Below the pieces are notes generated by a model. It was not told where the DNA came from. It ran no database searches and saw only the letters and a list, made by a program, of their open reading frames with translations. Made by a program: the position numbers and the translations under genes. A stretch of 64,000 nucleotides of DNA. Origin: Thermohalobacter berrensis (GTDB lineage Bacteria > Bacillota > Clostridia > Tissierellales > Thermohalobacteraceae). Positions within the stretch are counted from its first letter, which is position 1, and each line of letters starts with the position of its first letter. The stretch lies in the NCBI RefSeq assembly GCF_003609645.1, contig NZ_MCIB01000037.1, forward strand, positions 54,715-118,714. Direction: 5' to 3'. Shown piece by piece: positions 47,400 through 56,498 of this stretch.

Positions 47400-47531
47400 G
47401 TGAGAAGGATTTTAGGATTAATACTAATATCTATCGGGCTTTTGGGAATGATTTTACCGGTATTACCAGGATGGATATTTTTTATTCCCGGTGTTAAACT
47501 ATTATTTTCTAGAAAGGCTGGATTGATTTAA
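47400..47531 (+). CDS. Small membrane protein, PGPGW-like
   Basis: A 43-residue hydrophobic protein with GTG start and GAGGTGG ribosome binding site five bases upstream. It has one or two membrane segments and an LPVLPGWIFFIPGV turn resembling the PGPGW family of small transmembrane proteins; the C-terminus is basic (FSRKAGLI). Compared with that family it is short, so the C-terminal half may be missing. Function is unknown. It lies alone after znuB. Confidence 0.6.
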   Translation: MRRILGLILISIGLLGMILPVLPGWIFFIPGVKLLFSRKAGLI

Positions 47532-47570
47532 AGATAGTTATAAGATAAATGGAAAATAGCAATGCGTAAT

Positions 47571-47598
47571 AAAACGTCTACTTAAGTGGGCGTTTTTT
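47571..47598 (+). terminator. Terminator after the small membrane protein gene
   Basis: Stem AAAACGTCTAC/GTGGGCGTTTT (with G-T pairs), 4-base loop, T run. Confidence 0.78.
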
Positions 47599-47740
47599 AA
47601 TTTTTGGACAGTAAAAAAGATACTTAGTAAACTAGTAGATAAAACATTAAATAAAGAAAGTTCTTTAGGGTAAGTATTTAATAGTGCAATAAAGTCAAAA
47701 AGCTTGAACAGTTAAAAGTTTATTTTAGGGGGATAGGAAA

Positions 47741-48550
47741 ATGGAGTTATATGATACTATTTTTAAAAGAAAGTCTATAAGGAAATATTCAAGGGGAAAA
47801 TTATCTAAAGAATTACTAGAAAAAATAAATAAAATAGTAAAAAATACAGATAGACTATATAATGATATTAATATGCAGGTTCATATGATAGAAGACGGAG
47901 AAAGTATAGGAAAAATAATATCAGGAATTATAGGAAGTTATGGGAAGATAAAAGCTCCCCATTACCTTTTAGTATCTTCTGAAGAGAAGGAAGGATACTT
48001 AGAAAATATAGGGTACACTTTAGAATATGTAGTATTACAACTTACCAAAATGGGAATAGCAACATGTTGGATTGGTGGACAGATGAAGAAAAAGTTAGTT
48101 AAAGATATTATAAAATTAGAAAAAGGGCAACTTCCTATATTACTTATTTCTTTTGGTTACCCTGAAGAAAAAGAAGTTCTTTTAAGAAATCCTGAAAAAA
48201 TTAAAAGAAAGGACTTATCAGAAATAGTTGTTGGAGATATAGATGAAACTTGGACTAAAATATTAAATGCTGCAAGATATGCACCTTCAGCAGTAAATAG
48301 CCAGCCCTGGAGGTTTATAGTTGATAATGAACAAAATGCAATACATGCCTGTGTTATAAGAAGAAAGAATATAATAACGAAACATTTTCTTGAAAAAACA
48401 AATATGATAGATATAGGTATAGCATTAAGACATATAGATATAGCTGCTAAGTATTTTTCTAAAGATATAGAGTTTAAAAAGATAGAATTTAACAAAGATA
48501 AAAACTATATTTACATTACAAGTATAGTAGAAAAAAATAGCTTAGAGTAA
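47741..48550 (+). CDS. Nitroreductase-family protein (TM1586 type)
   Basis: A 269-residue flavin-dependent nitroreductase fold in a single chain with two half-domains, as in the TM1586-like family: LYDTIFKRKSIRKY at the start and LNAARYAPSAVNSQPWRFIV in the second half. FMN binding is expected; substrate unknown. ATG after GGGGG. Convergent with pckA, sharing a palindromic terminator. Confidence 0.85.
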   Translation: MELYDTIFKRKSIRKYSRGKLSKELLEKINKIVKNTDRLYNDINMQVHMIEDGESIGKIISGIIGSYGKIKAPHYLLVSSEEKEGYLENIGYTLEYVVLQLTKMGIATCWIGGQMKKKLVKDIIKLEKGQLPILLISFGYPEEKEVLLRNPEKIKRKDLSEIVVGDIDETWTKILNAARYAPSAVNSQPWRFIVDNEQNAIHACVIRRKNIITKHFLEKTNMIDIGIALRHIDIAAKYFSKDIEFKKIEFNKDKNYIYITSIVEKNSLE

Positions 48551-48566
48551 AGTTTACTCTAAGCTA
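48538..48566. terminator. Bidirectional terminator between nitroreductase gene and pckA
   Basis: TAGCTTAGAGTAAA and its complement TTTACTCTAAGCTA form a near-perfect palindrome overlapping the nitroreductase stop codon and ending next to the pckA stop. Confidence 0.75.
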
Positions 48567-50082
48567 TACTACTTGCAATCTTTTTATTTAAGCTATGGAA
48601 TCTATTTAACCATTCTGTTCTTTCATTTTTTAATTTATTTATTAAATTCTTATACTCTATTTTAGTATAATAATTTTTTGGATTATACTTTTGTATATCA
48701 ATTCCTGGAACATTTTTAGGTACTAGATAACCCCAGTCCTTATCTAATTGCCACTCAATGTTATCCTTTGCGACTTCTTTCATTATTGTTGTAGAAACCT
48801 TAATGGTTATTTTTTCACCTTTAAAATCATCCTTTTTACCAACACTTCCTGTGTTTAATAAGTAACATTCCATATCAGGGTTTTGTTTTAAAATCTGATA
48901 TAATCTATGTCCTTCTTCAGATTCAGGTCCTATAATAAATGGATTAGTTCCTACACATCTTTTAGATTGACCAGCTTTTGTTGGATCACCAGCTGAAGTT
49001 TCTATAGATTCACCTAGCATAAAGAATGTAACTGCTTGAGATGCAGTAAGCTTCACAACTGGAGGTATTATATCATTTCTTCTAGTTATGAAGATTAGTT
49101 TATGGGCCTTATTTAAATCTATATTTTTATCTGTACTTTCTATTTCTTCTCTTAAAACTATTCCTCTTCCATTGGAAGTAAGTTCAGTATTGTTAAAATC
49201 TACTTTTCCATCATTATATACTTTTACATTTTCAAATATTGCATTTGGACTAATTGCAGCATTGTAAAGAACTTTTTGTGATTCATTTAGACCTTCTGTT
49301 TTTATAAAGAAGCCATTTTCAGTACCAGCACATGAACCATCCTTATCCATAAAAATAACATCATCTTGCCTTATGATAACCTTTTCTTCTCCGGTTAATC
49401 CATGGTCATGTATAGTTAAGGTTGTTTTGCCTGTTCCACTTAAACCAAACATTATAAATCCTACATCATTTAAATTGCCTTTTTTATCCTTGACTCTTAG
49501 GACTTTACTTCCTGCATGTAAACCAAGACCTCCCATTTTCTTGACCCTATACATGGCCATTCTTAAAAAGGACTTTTTAGCTTCTCCAAAGTAATCTGTT
49601 CCAAGTATATATGTAATTCCTTCTTCTGGATATACTATAATAATTTTTTCAGGCCATTCTGGTACATATACACTAATTAGTTCTGGATTATCTTTATCTA
49701 TAGGAGAAAATAAAGTATTATTCCACATATAAGCTATCCTACTATACTCTTTAGTTATATATAACCTACAGTTAAAGGAAAACTTATTGTTCATTCCCAT
49801 TTTTCTATCTATTCTAAGTACTTCCCTATTCTTTAAATAATGATTGACTTCATTAACTATTTTATCTGCTTCTATTCTATTAATACCTTGTTGATCTACT
49901 CCTAGTGGAATGTCATTTACAACATAAGTATTTTTTGCACTTCTATTTCTAACTTTACTAATGTAACACGGACTATTAAACTCTGTAGTTATTTCCTTAT
50001 GTTGACTCATATTTCTAAGTGTTTTAATATCAGGGTTTATGATAACTTTTTTAAAAGAATCATCACTTAAAGAGTGTAGCAT
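48559..50082 (-). CDS. pckA: Phosphoenolpyruvate carboxykinase (ATP)
   Basis: A 507-residue ATP-type PEP carboxykinase interconverting oxaloacetate and PEP. The kinase P-loop GLSGTGKTTLTIHDHG, the metal/oxaloacetate segment around GFFIKTEGL, and the RRNDIIPPVVKLT and TAGDPTKAGQSKRCVGTNPF stretches are recognisable. In fermenting anaerobes it can work in the carboxylating, ATP-forming direction. ATG after AGGAGG. It is divergent from the second alanine symporter gene. Confidence 0.92.
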   Translation of the reverse strand: MLHSLSDDSFKKVIINPDIKTLRNMSQHKEITTEFNSPCYISKVRNRSAKNTYVVNDIPLGVDQQGINRIEADKIVNEVNHYLKNREVLRIDRKMGMNNKFSFNCRLYITKEYSRIAYMWNNTLFSPIDKDNPELISVYVPEWPEKIIIVYPEEGITYILGTDYFGEAKKSFLRMAMYRVKKMGGLGLHAGSKVLRVKDKKGNLNDVGFIMFGLSGTGKTTLTIHDHGLTGEEKVIIRQDDVIFMDKDGSCAGTENGFFIKTEGLNESQKVLYNAAISPNAIFENVKVYNDGKVDFNNTELTSNGRGIVLREEIESTDKNIDLNKAHKLIFITRRNDIIPPVVKLTASQAVTFFMLGESIETSAGDPTKAGQSKRCVGTNPFIIGPESEEGHRLYQILKQNPDMECYLLNTGSVGKKDDFKGEKITIKVSTTIMKEVAKDNIEWQLDKDWGYLVPKNVPGIDIQKYNPKNYYTKIEYKNLINKLKNERTEWLNRFHSLNKKIASSIA

Positions 50083-50280
50083 TTTTCAGCCTCCTATATA
50101 GCATTATAATATTATTTACCAAAAATCTATATATAGTATAACATAAATAAAGAATTATGACACAATAAATGATAGATGTTACTAAAATTTAAAAAAATAG
50201 TAAACACTTTAATTTAACTAGTAACAGTAAGTTATTTAATGCTATTGATAAATATTTGACTTATAAATATTCGGACAGTC

Positions 50281-50309
50281 TTGAATTTTTTTCAAATTTG
50301 TAATATAAT
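50281..50309 (+). promoter_or_regulatory. Sigma-A promoter of the second alanine symporter
   Basis: TTGAAT at 50281-50286 and TATAAT at 50304-50309, 17-base spacing, about 30 bases before the small leader ORF. Confidence 0.75.
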
Positions 50310-50338
50310 TATTATTAATTGGAAAAAGGAGGTGGGAT

Positions 50339-50371
50339 ATGGAAAAGATCTGGAAAACGTTAACAAAATAA
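50339..50371 (+). CDS. Putative 10-residue leader peptide (MEKIWKTLTK)
   Basis: ATG at 50339 directly follows a very strong ribosome binding site AAGGAGGTGGG and is closed by TAA after ten codons. It lies between a good promoter and the AGCS gene, 44 bases before that gene's start. It may be a translated leader affecting the downstream gene. No attenuator-like hairpin was found, so the mechanism is open; chance is also possible. Confidence 0.45.
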   Translation: MEKIWKTLTK

Positions 50372-50415
50372 GAAGAAAGGATTTTTTATCTAAAGAAAAA
50401 TAAGGGGGGTTTTTT

Positions 50416-51801
50416 TTGGACGCTTTACAAGAATTTATAAGTTCGGCTTCTGGTTTTGCATGGGGGCCATTTACGATTATTTTATTAGTTGGTACTGGTA
50501 TACTTTTAAGTTTAGGGACAAGGTTTGTTCAGTATAGAAAATTACCTTTAGCTTTAAAACTACTTTTCTCAAAGGAACATAAAGGTGAAGGTGATATATC
50601 GCCTTTTCAAGCACTTATGACATCACTTGCAGCTACTATAGGTACTGGTAATATAGCAGGAGTTGCTACAGCAATTGCATCAGGAGGACCTGGAGCAGTA
50701 TTTTGGATGTGGGTTAGTGCAGCATTTGGTGGAGCTTCAAAATATGGTGAAGCTTTATTAGCTATAAAATATAGGATAACAAATGAAAAGGGCGAAAAAT
50801 CTGGTGGTCCTATGTATTATATCTCAAATGGTATGAAAGAAAGATTTGGAGGCAACTGGAACTGGCTTGGTTGGCTATTTGCACTATTTGGATTTGTGGC
50901 TTCATTTGGTATTGGTAATATGGTTCAATCTAACGCAGTTGCAGGCTCTTTACAAGAATCCTTTGGAGTTCCACTTTTCATATCAGGTATAATTCTTGCA
51001 GCATTAGTAGGCTTAGTAATTGTTGGAGGAATTAAGAAAATAGGAAAAGTTACTGATAAAATAGTTCCTATTATGGCAACAGGATATATTATAGGTGCAC
51101 TTATAGTAATATTTACAAATATATCTGCAGTACCTAAGGCCTTTAGTATGATATTTAGTAATGCCTTTACTGGCAAGGCAGTAGGTGGAGGAGTTTTAGG
51201 TACAGTTATTCGCTTTGGTGTTGCCCGTGGTGTATTCTCCAATGAAGCAGGTCTAGGTAGTGCGGCAATAGCCCATGCTGCATCTAAAAATGATGACCCT
51301 ATTAGACAAGGTTATATTGCTTCATTAGGGTCAATCATAGATACTTTAATAATTTGTACAATGACTGCATTAGTAATTTTAGTATCAGATGTTGTAACTA
51401 TTGGTAGTGATGGGTTAATGGCTATCCAAGATAATCTTTCTGGGGCACCTTTAACTGCTACAGCTTTTGATAATCTATTGCCAGGAATTGGTGCATATAT
51501 AGTTTCATTAGGATTAGTATTCTTCTCATTCTCAACAATTTTAGGTTGGTTCTACTATGGTTCTAAATGTCTGGAGTATATAGCAGGAATAAAGGCAGTA
51601 GAAATTTATAAATATGTATGGATTGGTTTGTGCTTCTTAGGTTCCATTACTTCTCTAAAATTAGTATGGGGAATATCAGATGTATTTAATGGATTAATGG
51701 CTCTGCCAAACTTAATTGCACTAATAACATTAAGTACAATGATATTTAAGATGACTAAAGATTATGAGAAGAAGCAAGACAAATTGGAAAAGAATATATA
51801 A
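50416..51801 (+). CDS. Alanine/glycine:cation symporter (AGCS family), second copy
   Basis: A 461-residue AGCS transporter with signatures ATIGTGNIAGVATAIASGGPG and VARGVFSNEAGLGSAAIAHA. It takes up alanine or glycine with Na+. It is clearly a paralogue, not a recent duplicate, of the 15593-17023 gene. TTG start with AAGGGGGG and 6 T bases before it. The upstream 10-codon reading frame may influence its translation. Confidence 0.92.
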   Translation: MDALQEFISSASGFAWGPFTIILLVGTGILLSLGTRFVQYRKLPLALKLLFSKEHKGEGDISPFQALMTSLAATIGTGNIAGVATAIASGGPGAVFWMWVSAAFGGASKYGEALLAIKYRITNEKGEKSGGPMYYISNGMKERFGGNWNWLGWLFALFGFVASFGIGNMVQSNAVAGSLQESFGVPLFISGIILAALVGLVIVGGIKKIGKVTDKIVPIMATGYIIGALIVIFTNISAVPKAFSMIFSNAFTGKAVGGGVLGTVIRFGVARGVFSNEAGLGSAAIAHAASKNDDPIRQGYIASLGSIIDTLIICTMTALVILVSDVVTIGSDGLMAIQDNLSGAPLTATAFDNLLPGIGAYIVSLGLVFFSFSTILGWFYYGSKCLEYIAGIKAVEIYKYVWIGLCFLGSITSLKLVWGISDVFNGLMALPNLIALITLSTMIFKMTKDYEKKQDKLEKNI

Positions 51802-51814
51802 TTAAATAATTTTT

Positions 51815-51851
51815 TAGTAGGCACTGTAATATTCCAGTGCCTACTATTTTT
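51815..51851 (+). terminator. Terminator of the second alanine symporter gene
   Basis: 11-bp stem TAGTAGGCACT/AGTGCCTACTA (51815-51825 with 51836-51846), 10-base loop and T run. Confidence 0.88.
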
Positions 51852-52010
51852 GTGCAGGAAATCTATTTACTTTTTTAAGGTAGACAAAAGTTTAATTAAA
51901 TAATAATTTATAACTAAATAGTTAATACTATAAAACAAATATTAGAAGATACTCACAGTCTTGACAAAATAGGTATATATATATTAGTATAATAAAAAAC
52001 AATAGTAAAC

Positions 52011-52229
52011 TATGAAGGAGCATAGTAGCACTTTATGGTTACAATCCCAGAGAGCAGACTGGTGGGTGAAAAGTCTGTAGTACATAAAGTTGCGAATTAC
52101 ACTCTGGAGTTTCAATGTGAAAGCATTGCGCTTTATCACACGTTACGTGATATAAAGGCATCTTTTGATGCGAAATAAGGTGGTACCACGGGTCTTCTCG
52201 TCCTTATAGGGATGAAAAGGCCTTTTTTT
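52011..52229 (+). ncRNA. T-box leader with tyrosine (TAC) specifier, upstream of tyrS
   Basis: Stem I pairs ACTTTATG (52030-52037) with CATAAAGT (52083-52090); the specifier TAC (Tyr) is at 52098-52100 in the loop that follows. The invariant T-box AAGGTGGTACCACG is at 52177-52190, and a terminator with GGTCTTCTCGTCC/GGGATGAAAAGGCC arms and T run ends at 52229. A TTGACA at 51961 marks the likely promoter region, but its spacing to TATAAT (51988) is 21 bases. Confidence 0.93.
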
Positions 52230-52263
52230 AATACAATTAATTCTAAGAGTAAGGAGGGAGAGT

Positions 52264-53490
52264 ATGGCCAATATTTATGATGTCTTAAAAGAGAGAGGAT
52301 TTATCGAACAGGCAACACATGAGGAAGAGATAAGAGAGCTTCTTGGAAAGGAATCAGTTACTTTCTATATTGGTTTTGACCCAACTGCCGATAGTTTACA
52401 TGTAGGCCACTTTATTCAAATAATGGTTATGATGCATATGCAAAGAGCAGGCCACAGACCTATAGCCCTTTTAGGTGGGGGAACAGCAATGGTTGGTGAT
52501 CCTACAGGTAAAACTGAAATGCGTAAAATGTTGACTAAAGAACAAATCAATAAAAATATTGAATCATTTAGAGAGCAGTTTTCTAAGTTTCTTGACTTTG
52601 GAGAAGGAAAAGCCTTATTATTAAACAATGCAGATTGGCTTTTAGACTTAAATTATGTTGAATTCTTAAGAGAGATAGGTAAGCATTTCTCAGTTAATAG
52701 AATGCTTACTGCAGAATGTTTTAAAACACGTTTAGAGAGAGGTTTATCATTTTTAGAATTTAATTATATGCTTATGCAATCTTACGATTTCTTAGAATTA
52801 TTTAGAAAATATAATTGTAAATTGCAGCTTGGTGGAAATGATCAATGGTCAAATATTTTAGGTGGTGTTGATCTAGTAAGAAGAAAAGAAGGAGAATCTG
52901 TATATGGATTAACTTTTAAGCTTCTTACAACAAGTGAAGGTAAAAAAATGGGTAAAACTGAATCTGGTGCAATTTGGTTAGATCCTGAGAAGACTTCACC
53001 GTATGATTTTTATCAATACTGGAGAAATGTTGATGATAGAGATGTTGAAAAATGTCTTGCTCTACTTACATTCTTACCAATGGATGAAGTAAGAAGGTTA
53101 GGTTCCCTTGAGGGTGCTGAAATAAATAAAGCTAAAGAAGTATTAGCTTATGAAGTAACTAAGTTAGTTCATGGGGAAGAAGAGGCTAAAAAAGCTGAAA
53201 AAGCAGCAAAGGCACTATTTGGAGGAAAGGGTAACCTTGAATCGATGCCTTCTACTGAAATGGACAAATCTAGGTTTCAAGATGGAGTAGATATAATCAC
53301 TTTACTTACTGAAACAGGTTTAGCTTCTTCTAAAAGTGAAGCTAGACGTCTAATTAAGCAAGGTGGAATATACGTTAAAGATGAGAGGGTAGATGGTATC
53401 GAATTAACTGTAAAACTTGAAGATTTTGAAGATAATAGTATTATATTAAGAAAAGGTAAAAAGAACCATCATAGAATAATACTTAAGTAA
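52264..53490 (+). CDS. tyrS: Tyrosyl-tRNA synthetase
   Basis: A 408-residue class Ic synthetase charging tRNA-Tyr. The HIGH-type motif reads HVGH ([10 protein letters not shown]), the KMSKS-type motif reads KMGKT ([16 protein letters not shown]), the binding-site [14 protein letters not shown] is present, and there is a C-terminal S4 RNA-binding domain ([16 protein letters not shown]). ATG after AAGGAGGGAG. The tyrosine-specific T-box upstream agrees with the specificity. Confidence 0.97.
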   Translation: MANIYDVLKERGFIEQATHEEEIRELLGKESVTFYIGFDPTADSLHVGHFIQIMVMMHMQRAGHRPIALLGGGTAMVGDPTGKTEMRKMLTKEQINKNIESFREQFSKFLDFGEGKALLLNNADWLLDLNYVEFLREIGKHFSVNRMLTAECFKTRLERGLSFLEFNYMLMQSYDFLELFRKYNCKLQLGGNDQWSNILGGVDLVRRKEGESVYGLTFKLLTTSEGKKMGKTESGAIWLDPEKTSPYDFYQYWRNVDDRDVEKCLALLTFLPMDEVRRLGSLEGAEINKAKEVLAYEVTKLVHGEEEAKKAEKAAKALFGGKGNLESMPSTEMDKSRFQDGVDIITLLTETGLASSKSEARRLIKQGGIYVKDERVDGIELTVKLEDFEDNSIILRKGKKNHHRIILK

Positions 53491-53513
53491 AAGACGGCAA
53501 ATTGCCGTCTTTT
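53489..53513. terminator. Bidirectional terminator between tyrS and the Nudix gene
   Basis: Perfect 12-bp stem AAAAGACGGCAA/TTGCCGTCTTTT with a one-base to five-base loop depending on closure, between convergent genes. Confidence 0.88.
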
Positions 53514-53522
53514 ATTTGTTAT

Positions 53523-54143
53523 CTATCTTATTATATCTATGAAATTTTTTGTTATTCTAGCAGTAATTCCCCATATAATATAGTCCCTATATTTATAAAA
53601 ATAAACTGGATATTTCCCAACTCTCCAATCATAATCTTTGCCATTTGGAATTAAATGATAAGGAAAATCATCTGTTAGATTTGGCTTAAGGGTCATATTA
53701 TATAGTGTTGGTTTGTTATTTATAAAAAAATCTATAGGTACTGTGAAGATATTATCAACTTCATCTTTGTTATACATTATATTTTTTTTATCTACTTCAT
53801 TAAGTACACCAACAAAGGGATGTATTGAAAAGTTAAAAGGTGATATTAAATAATCTAATTTTCCTATGATTTCAATATTGTCTTTTTTTATGTTTAATTC
53901 TTCTACGGTTTCCCTAATAGCAGCTTCAAGAAAGGTTTCTCCTTTTTCAACTCCACCTCCAGGAAAAGAAATCTCTCCTGGCTGTGTATCAAGGTGTTTA
54001 GCTCTAACTTCATATAATATACTTAATTTCCCATTATCATAAATTAAAGGAAGTAATACAGCAAAATCACTCTTTATTCCAAGGGGTTTATTTTTTCTCT
54101 TACTTATAACATTTTTAATATGCTTTAAATCCAAATATATCAC
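53523..54143 (-). CDS. Nudix hydrolase, CoA pyrophosphatase type
   Basis: A 206-residue Nudix protein. The Nudix box is GGGVEKGETFLEAAIRETVE followed by EL, preceded by the QPGEISFPGG segment typical of the NudL/YeaB CoA diphosphatase group. It probably hydrolyses CoA or a related nucleotide to 4'-phosphopantetheine and 3',5'-ADP. ATG with AGGTGATA upstream. Convergent with tyrS. Confidence 0.87.
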   Translation of the reverse strand: MIYLDLKHIKNVISKRKNKPLGIKSDFAVLLPLIYDNGKLSILYEVRAKHLDTQPGEISFPGGGVEKGETFLEAAIRETVEELNIKKDNIEIIGKLDYLISPFNFSIHPFVGVLNEVDKKNIMYNKDEVDNIFTVPIDFFINNKPTLYNMTLKPNLTDDFPYHLIPNGKDYDWRVGKYPVYFYKYRDYIIWGITARITKNFIDIIR

Positions 54144-54261
54144 CTGCTTTTTTACAACTATTTTAACATATTTTTATTTATAAAAAAGTACAGGAAATTT
54201 AAGAATTCTTTAAAATATTTACAATTTTCAAAATACCAGTTATACTTTAAATAAGAAGTTT

Positions 54262-54807
54262 ATGGGGGAAGTGGTATTTATTTCAAATATATTTTTAACT
54301 GGAAAAATAAAAGTTGGTAAGAGTACTATCTTAAATAAAGTCCTTAATAAACTAAAAATTATTCCTTCGGGCTTTAAGACCTTGCCTTTTAAAGAAAAAC
54401 AAGAAATAAAAGGATATTATATAAAAAGTAATTTAGATGATAGTAATACTTCAAATGAATTACACATAATAGCAAAGAAGAACAAGAATAACAATTGGAA
54501 TATCCAACATAGTACCTTTGATGTTATAGGTGTTGAAATCTTAAAGAATAGCTTAAAGGCAGAAAATAATGTGATACTTATGGATGAACTTGGCTTTTTT
54601 GAATCTAAATCTTTAAAATTTCAAGATTATGTTTTTAAATGTCTTGATAGTGAGAAAATAGTTCTTGGGGTAATTAAACCTATTAGAACTAGTTTTCTAA
54701 ATAAAATTAGAAACCGCCAAGACACTATTATTTTACACATAAATATTAATAATCGTGATAAGCAATTTGAAAAAGTAGAGGATATATTAAATAATATTCT
54801 TTATTGA
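54262..54807 (+). CDS. P-loop nucleoside-triphosphatase (THEP1-like)
   Basis: A 181-residue protein with Walker A LTGKIKVGKST at residues ~12-22 and a Walker-B-like VILMDELGFFES, as in the NTPase_1/THEP1 family of small nucleotide triphosphatases. It is weakly conserved and Asn/Lys-rich. The next gene is an ECF-type S-component 32 bases downstream, so the pair is probably one operon. The biological role of this pairing is not known to me. Confidence 0.7.
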   Translation: MGEVVFISNIFLTGKIKVGKSTILNKVLNKLKIIPSGFKTLPFKEKQEIKGYYIKSNLDDSNTSNELHIIAKKNKNNNWNIQHSTFDVIGVEILKNSLKAENNVILMDELGFFESKSLKFQDYVFKCLDSEKIVLGVIKPIRTSFLNKIRNRQDTIILHININNRDKQFEKVEDILNNILY

Positions 54808-54839
54808 AAAATAAATAGTTTTACAAAAGGGGGATATCT

Positions 54840-55397
54840 GTGGCTAAAAAATTTACATTAAAAGAATTAATTTTAATAACTTTGTTAGCAGTGATTTCAA
54901 TAGTGTCAAAGCCTTTTGTGTTTTATTTTTCTTCATTATTTACATCAACATTTAATCTCCCAGCTGGTATAATAGGTGGAGTTTATTATATGATGTGGCT
55001 TACATTAATTTATAGAATTATAAATAAACCTTTTTCTGTAATTCTTTTTTGTGTGCTTCAAGGATTTTTAGCGGTTTTAATAAATGGAATTTTCCTTATT
55101 AAAGCTATCACCTTCGTTTTTCCAGGTGTTGGAGCAGAAATAGTTTTATATACATTCAAAAATCGGAATGATTGTTTGGTTAATGTTATGGCTGGGGCAG
55201 TAGCAAATTTTACAGGTTCTGTTTTATCATATGTAATGTTTATTGGAAAACAATTTGAGCCACTTGTTATAGTTATTTTTACTTCCTTAATAAGTGGTGG
55301 ATTAAGTGGTCTTTTAACAACATTTATTTTTGCTAAGATTACAAGATTAGAATTAATAAAAAAATCCCTTTCTTATAACCAAAGATTAAAAAATTAA
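54840..55397 (+). CDS. ECF-transporter S-component-like membrane protein
   Basis: A 185-residue, six-span membrane protein with the length and N-terminal KKFTLKELILITLLAVIS pattern of energy-coupling-factor S-components, which capture a vitamin or metal and share an ECF ATPase module. The substrate is not evident. GTG start after AAGGGGG, following the NTPase gene; no ECF A/A'/T genes are adjacent, so the shared module would be encoded elsewhere. Confidence 0.75.
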   Translation: MAKKFTLKELILITLLAVISIVSKPFVFYFSSLFTSTFNLPAGIIGGVYYMMWLTLIYRIINKPFSVILFCVLQGFLAVLINGIFLIKAITFVFPGVGAEIVLYTFKNRNDCLVNVMAGAVANFTGSVLSYVMFIGKQFEPLVIVIFTSLISGGLSGLLTTFIFAKITRLELIKKSLSYNQRLKN

Positions 55398-55430
55398 AGC
55401 GGAGGATTTAAACCTCCGCTTTAATTTTAA
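55396..55430 (+). terminator. Terminator of the S-component gene
   Basis: 10-bp stem AAAGCGGAGG/CCTCCGCTTT (55396-55405 with 55413-55422) and a T-rich tail; also serves the convergent rubrerythrin gene. Confidence 0.85.
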
Positions 55431-55439
55431 TTATGTAGT

Positions 55440-55868
55440 TTATTTATTATACCTATTTAATATTCCTTCAAGCATTCTAGCATGTCTAGCCTCATCTTTA
55501 GAGGATTCATTAAAATAGTCCCTTGCAGATTCAAGACCTAACTTTTCTGCTTCAATGGCAGCTTCCCTTTTACCTTTATTAGCGAAAGTTTCTCCTTCTA
55601 GCATTTCTTTAATATTTTCAAAGATATCGTCAGAAATCATACCGTTTAGTTCTGCAAATCTAGCAGCATGTTCAGCCTCTTCTATTGCAATTCTTTTTAA
55701 TACTTCAGCTATTTCTGGATATCCCTGTCTTTGAGCTAATCTTGCCATAGCTAAATATATGCCTACCTCCTTAGTTTCTCCCTTAAAATTTTGTTTAACT
55801 ATTTTCTCTAGATCAGTTCCCTTTGTTTCTCCAATAACATTTTCAATAGTAAGTTCTCTTTTATTCAT
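55440..55868 (-). CDS. Rubrerythrin-like ferritin-fold protein without rubredoxin domain
   Basis: A 142-residue four-helix diiron protein. Two E..H motifs are clear ([10 protein letters not shown] and [10 protein letters not shown]), with the family's [17 protein letters not shown] helix. The C-terminal rubredoxin domain of classical rubrerythrin is missing, so electrons must come from another protein, possibly the Cys-rich protein encoded just upstream with a one-base overlap. It probably removes peroxide in this anaerobe. ATG with GAGGGGG upstream. Confidence 0.88.
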   Translation of the reverse strand: MNKRELTIENVIGETKGTDLEKIVKQNFKGETKEVGIYLAMARLAQRQGYPEIAEVLKRIAIEEAEHAARFAELNGMISDDIFENIKEMLEGETFANKGKREAAIEAEKLGLESARDYFNESSKDEARHARMLEGILNRYNK

Positions 55869-56314
55869 TATTTAATACCCCCTCTTTTATGATTTTGGAA
55901 AGACTTAAATATTTGCTGAGCAAATTCTAAGTTTATAGATTTTGTTTCATCAAGATACACTAGAGTACTTCCTTTATATTCAAGAGGTTCTCCAAATAAA
56001 ATAACCTCTAGTGAACTTCTTAATATATTAACAATACAATCTTCATCATGATAAAGCCTACAGTTACGACATTGATTTAATATAAATCCTATAGTATTTA
56101 CTGTAGTTTCTTCATCATATACTTTTGTATCAGTTAAAGGTATTTCATCAAATCCATCATCTATGAATTCATCTTTACTTTTTAGACACTCTTTTGCACA
56201 ATGTTTACAGTATCCAACTAGACATTGATCTTTTTGACATGTTCCACATGAATCCTCAGTTAAACAACATTCTTCAATTCTTTTTAGTAGTTGGTCAAAG
56301 TTAATGTTATCCAT
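55868..56314 (-). CDS. Cysteine-rich protein of unknown function
   Basis: A 148-residue protein with eleven cysteines. The N-terminal group has the spacing CC-x5-C-x2-C-x4-C-x4-C-x2-C-x3-C (residues ~16-43), and a second group NQCRNC...DC lies in the middle. Such spacing suggests zinc or Fe-S binding. The stop overlaps the rubrerythrin start by one base, so the two proteins are co-translated; an electron-transfer or metal role beside rubrerythrin is a plausible guess. No known family is recognised. ATG after GGGGGACT. Confidence 0.75.
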   Translation of the reverse strand: MDNINFDQLLKRIEECCLTEDSCGTCQKDQCLVGYCKHCAKECLKSKDEFIDDGFDEIPLTDTKVYDEETTVNTIGFILNQCRNCRLYHDEDCIVNILRSSLEVILFGEPLEYKGSTLVYLDETKSINLEFAQQIFKSFQNHKRGGIK

Positions 56315-56470
56315 AATAGTCCCCCATTTTACATAGGTATAGAAATTAAATTTGACAAATATTATTCCATAAGAATTATTCTAATATTTTTCTATTTTTT
56401 CACATAATAGTCCCCCATATATGCCTAGCTACAATAATATGTAATGCTAATATTTTTAAATATATGGGGG
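56312..56470. repeat. Direct and inverted repeats around the Cys-rich gene start
   Basis: A 16-base unit CATAATAGTCCCCCAT occurs at 56312-56327 and again at 56403-56418, 91 bases apart; the first covers the ribosome binding site and start of the Cys-rich gene. The second also forms an 11-base inverted repeat (CCCCCATATAT, 56412-56422) with 56460-56470. Confidence 0.55.
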
Positions 56471-56498
56471 ATATAAAACTTAACTGAAATTTAGTTTT

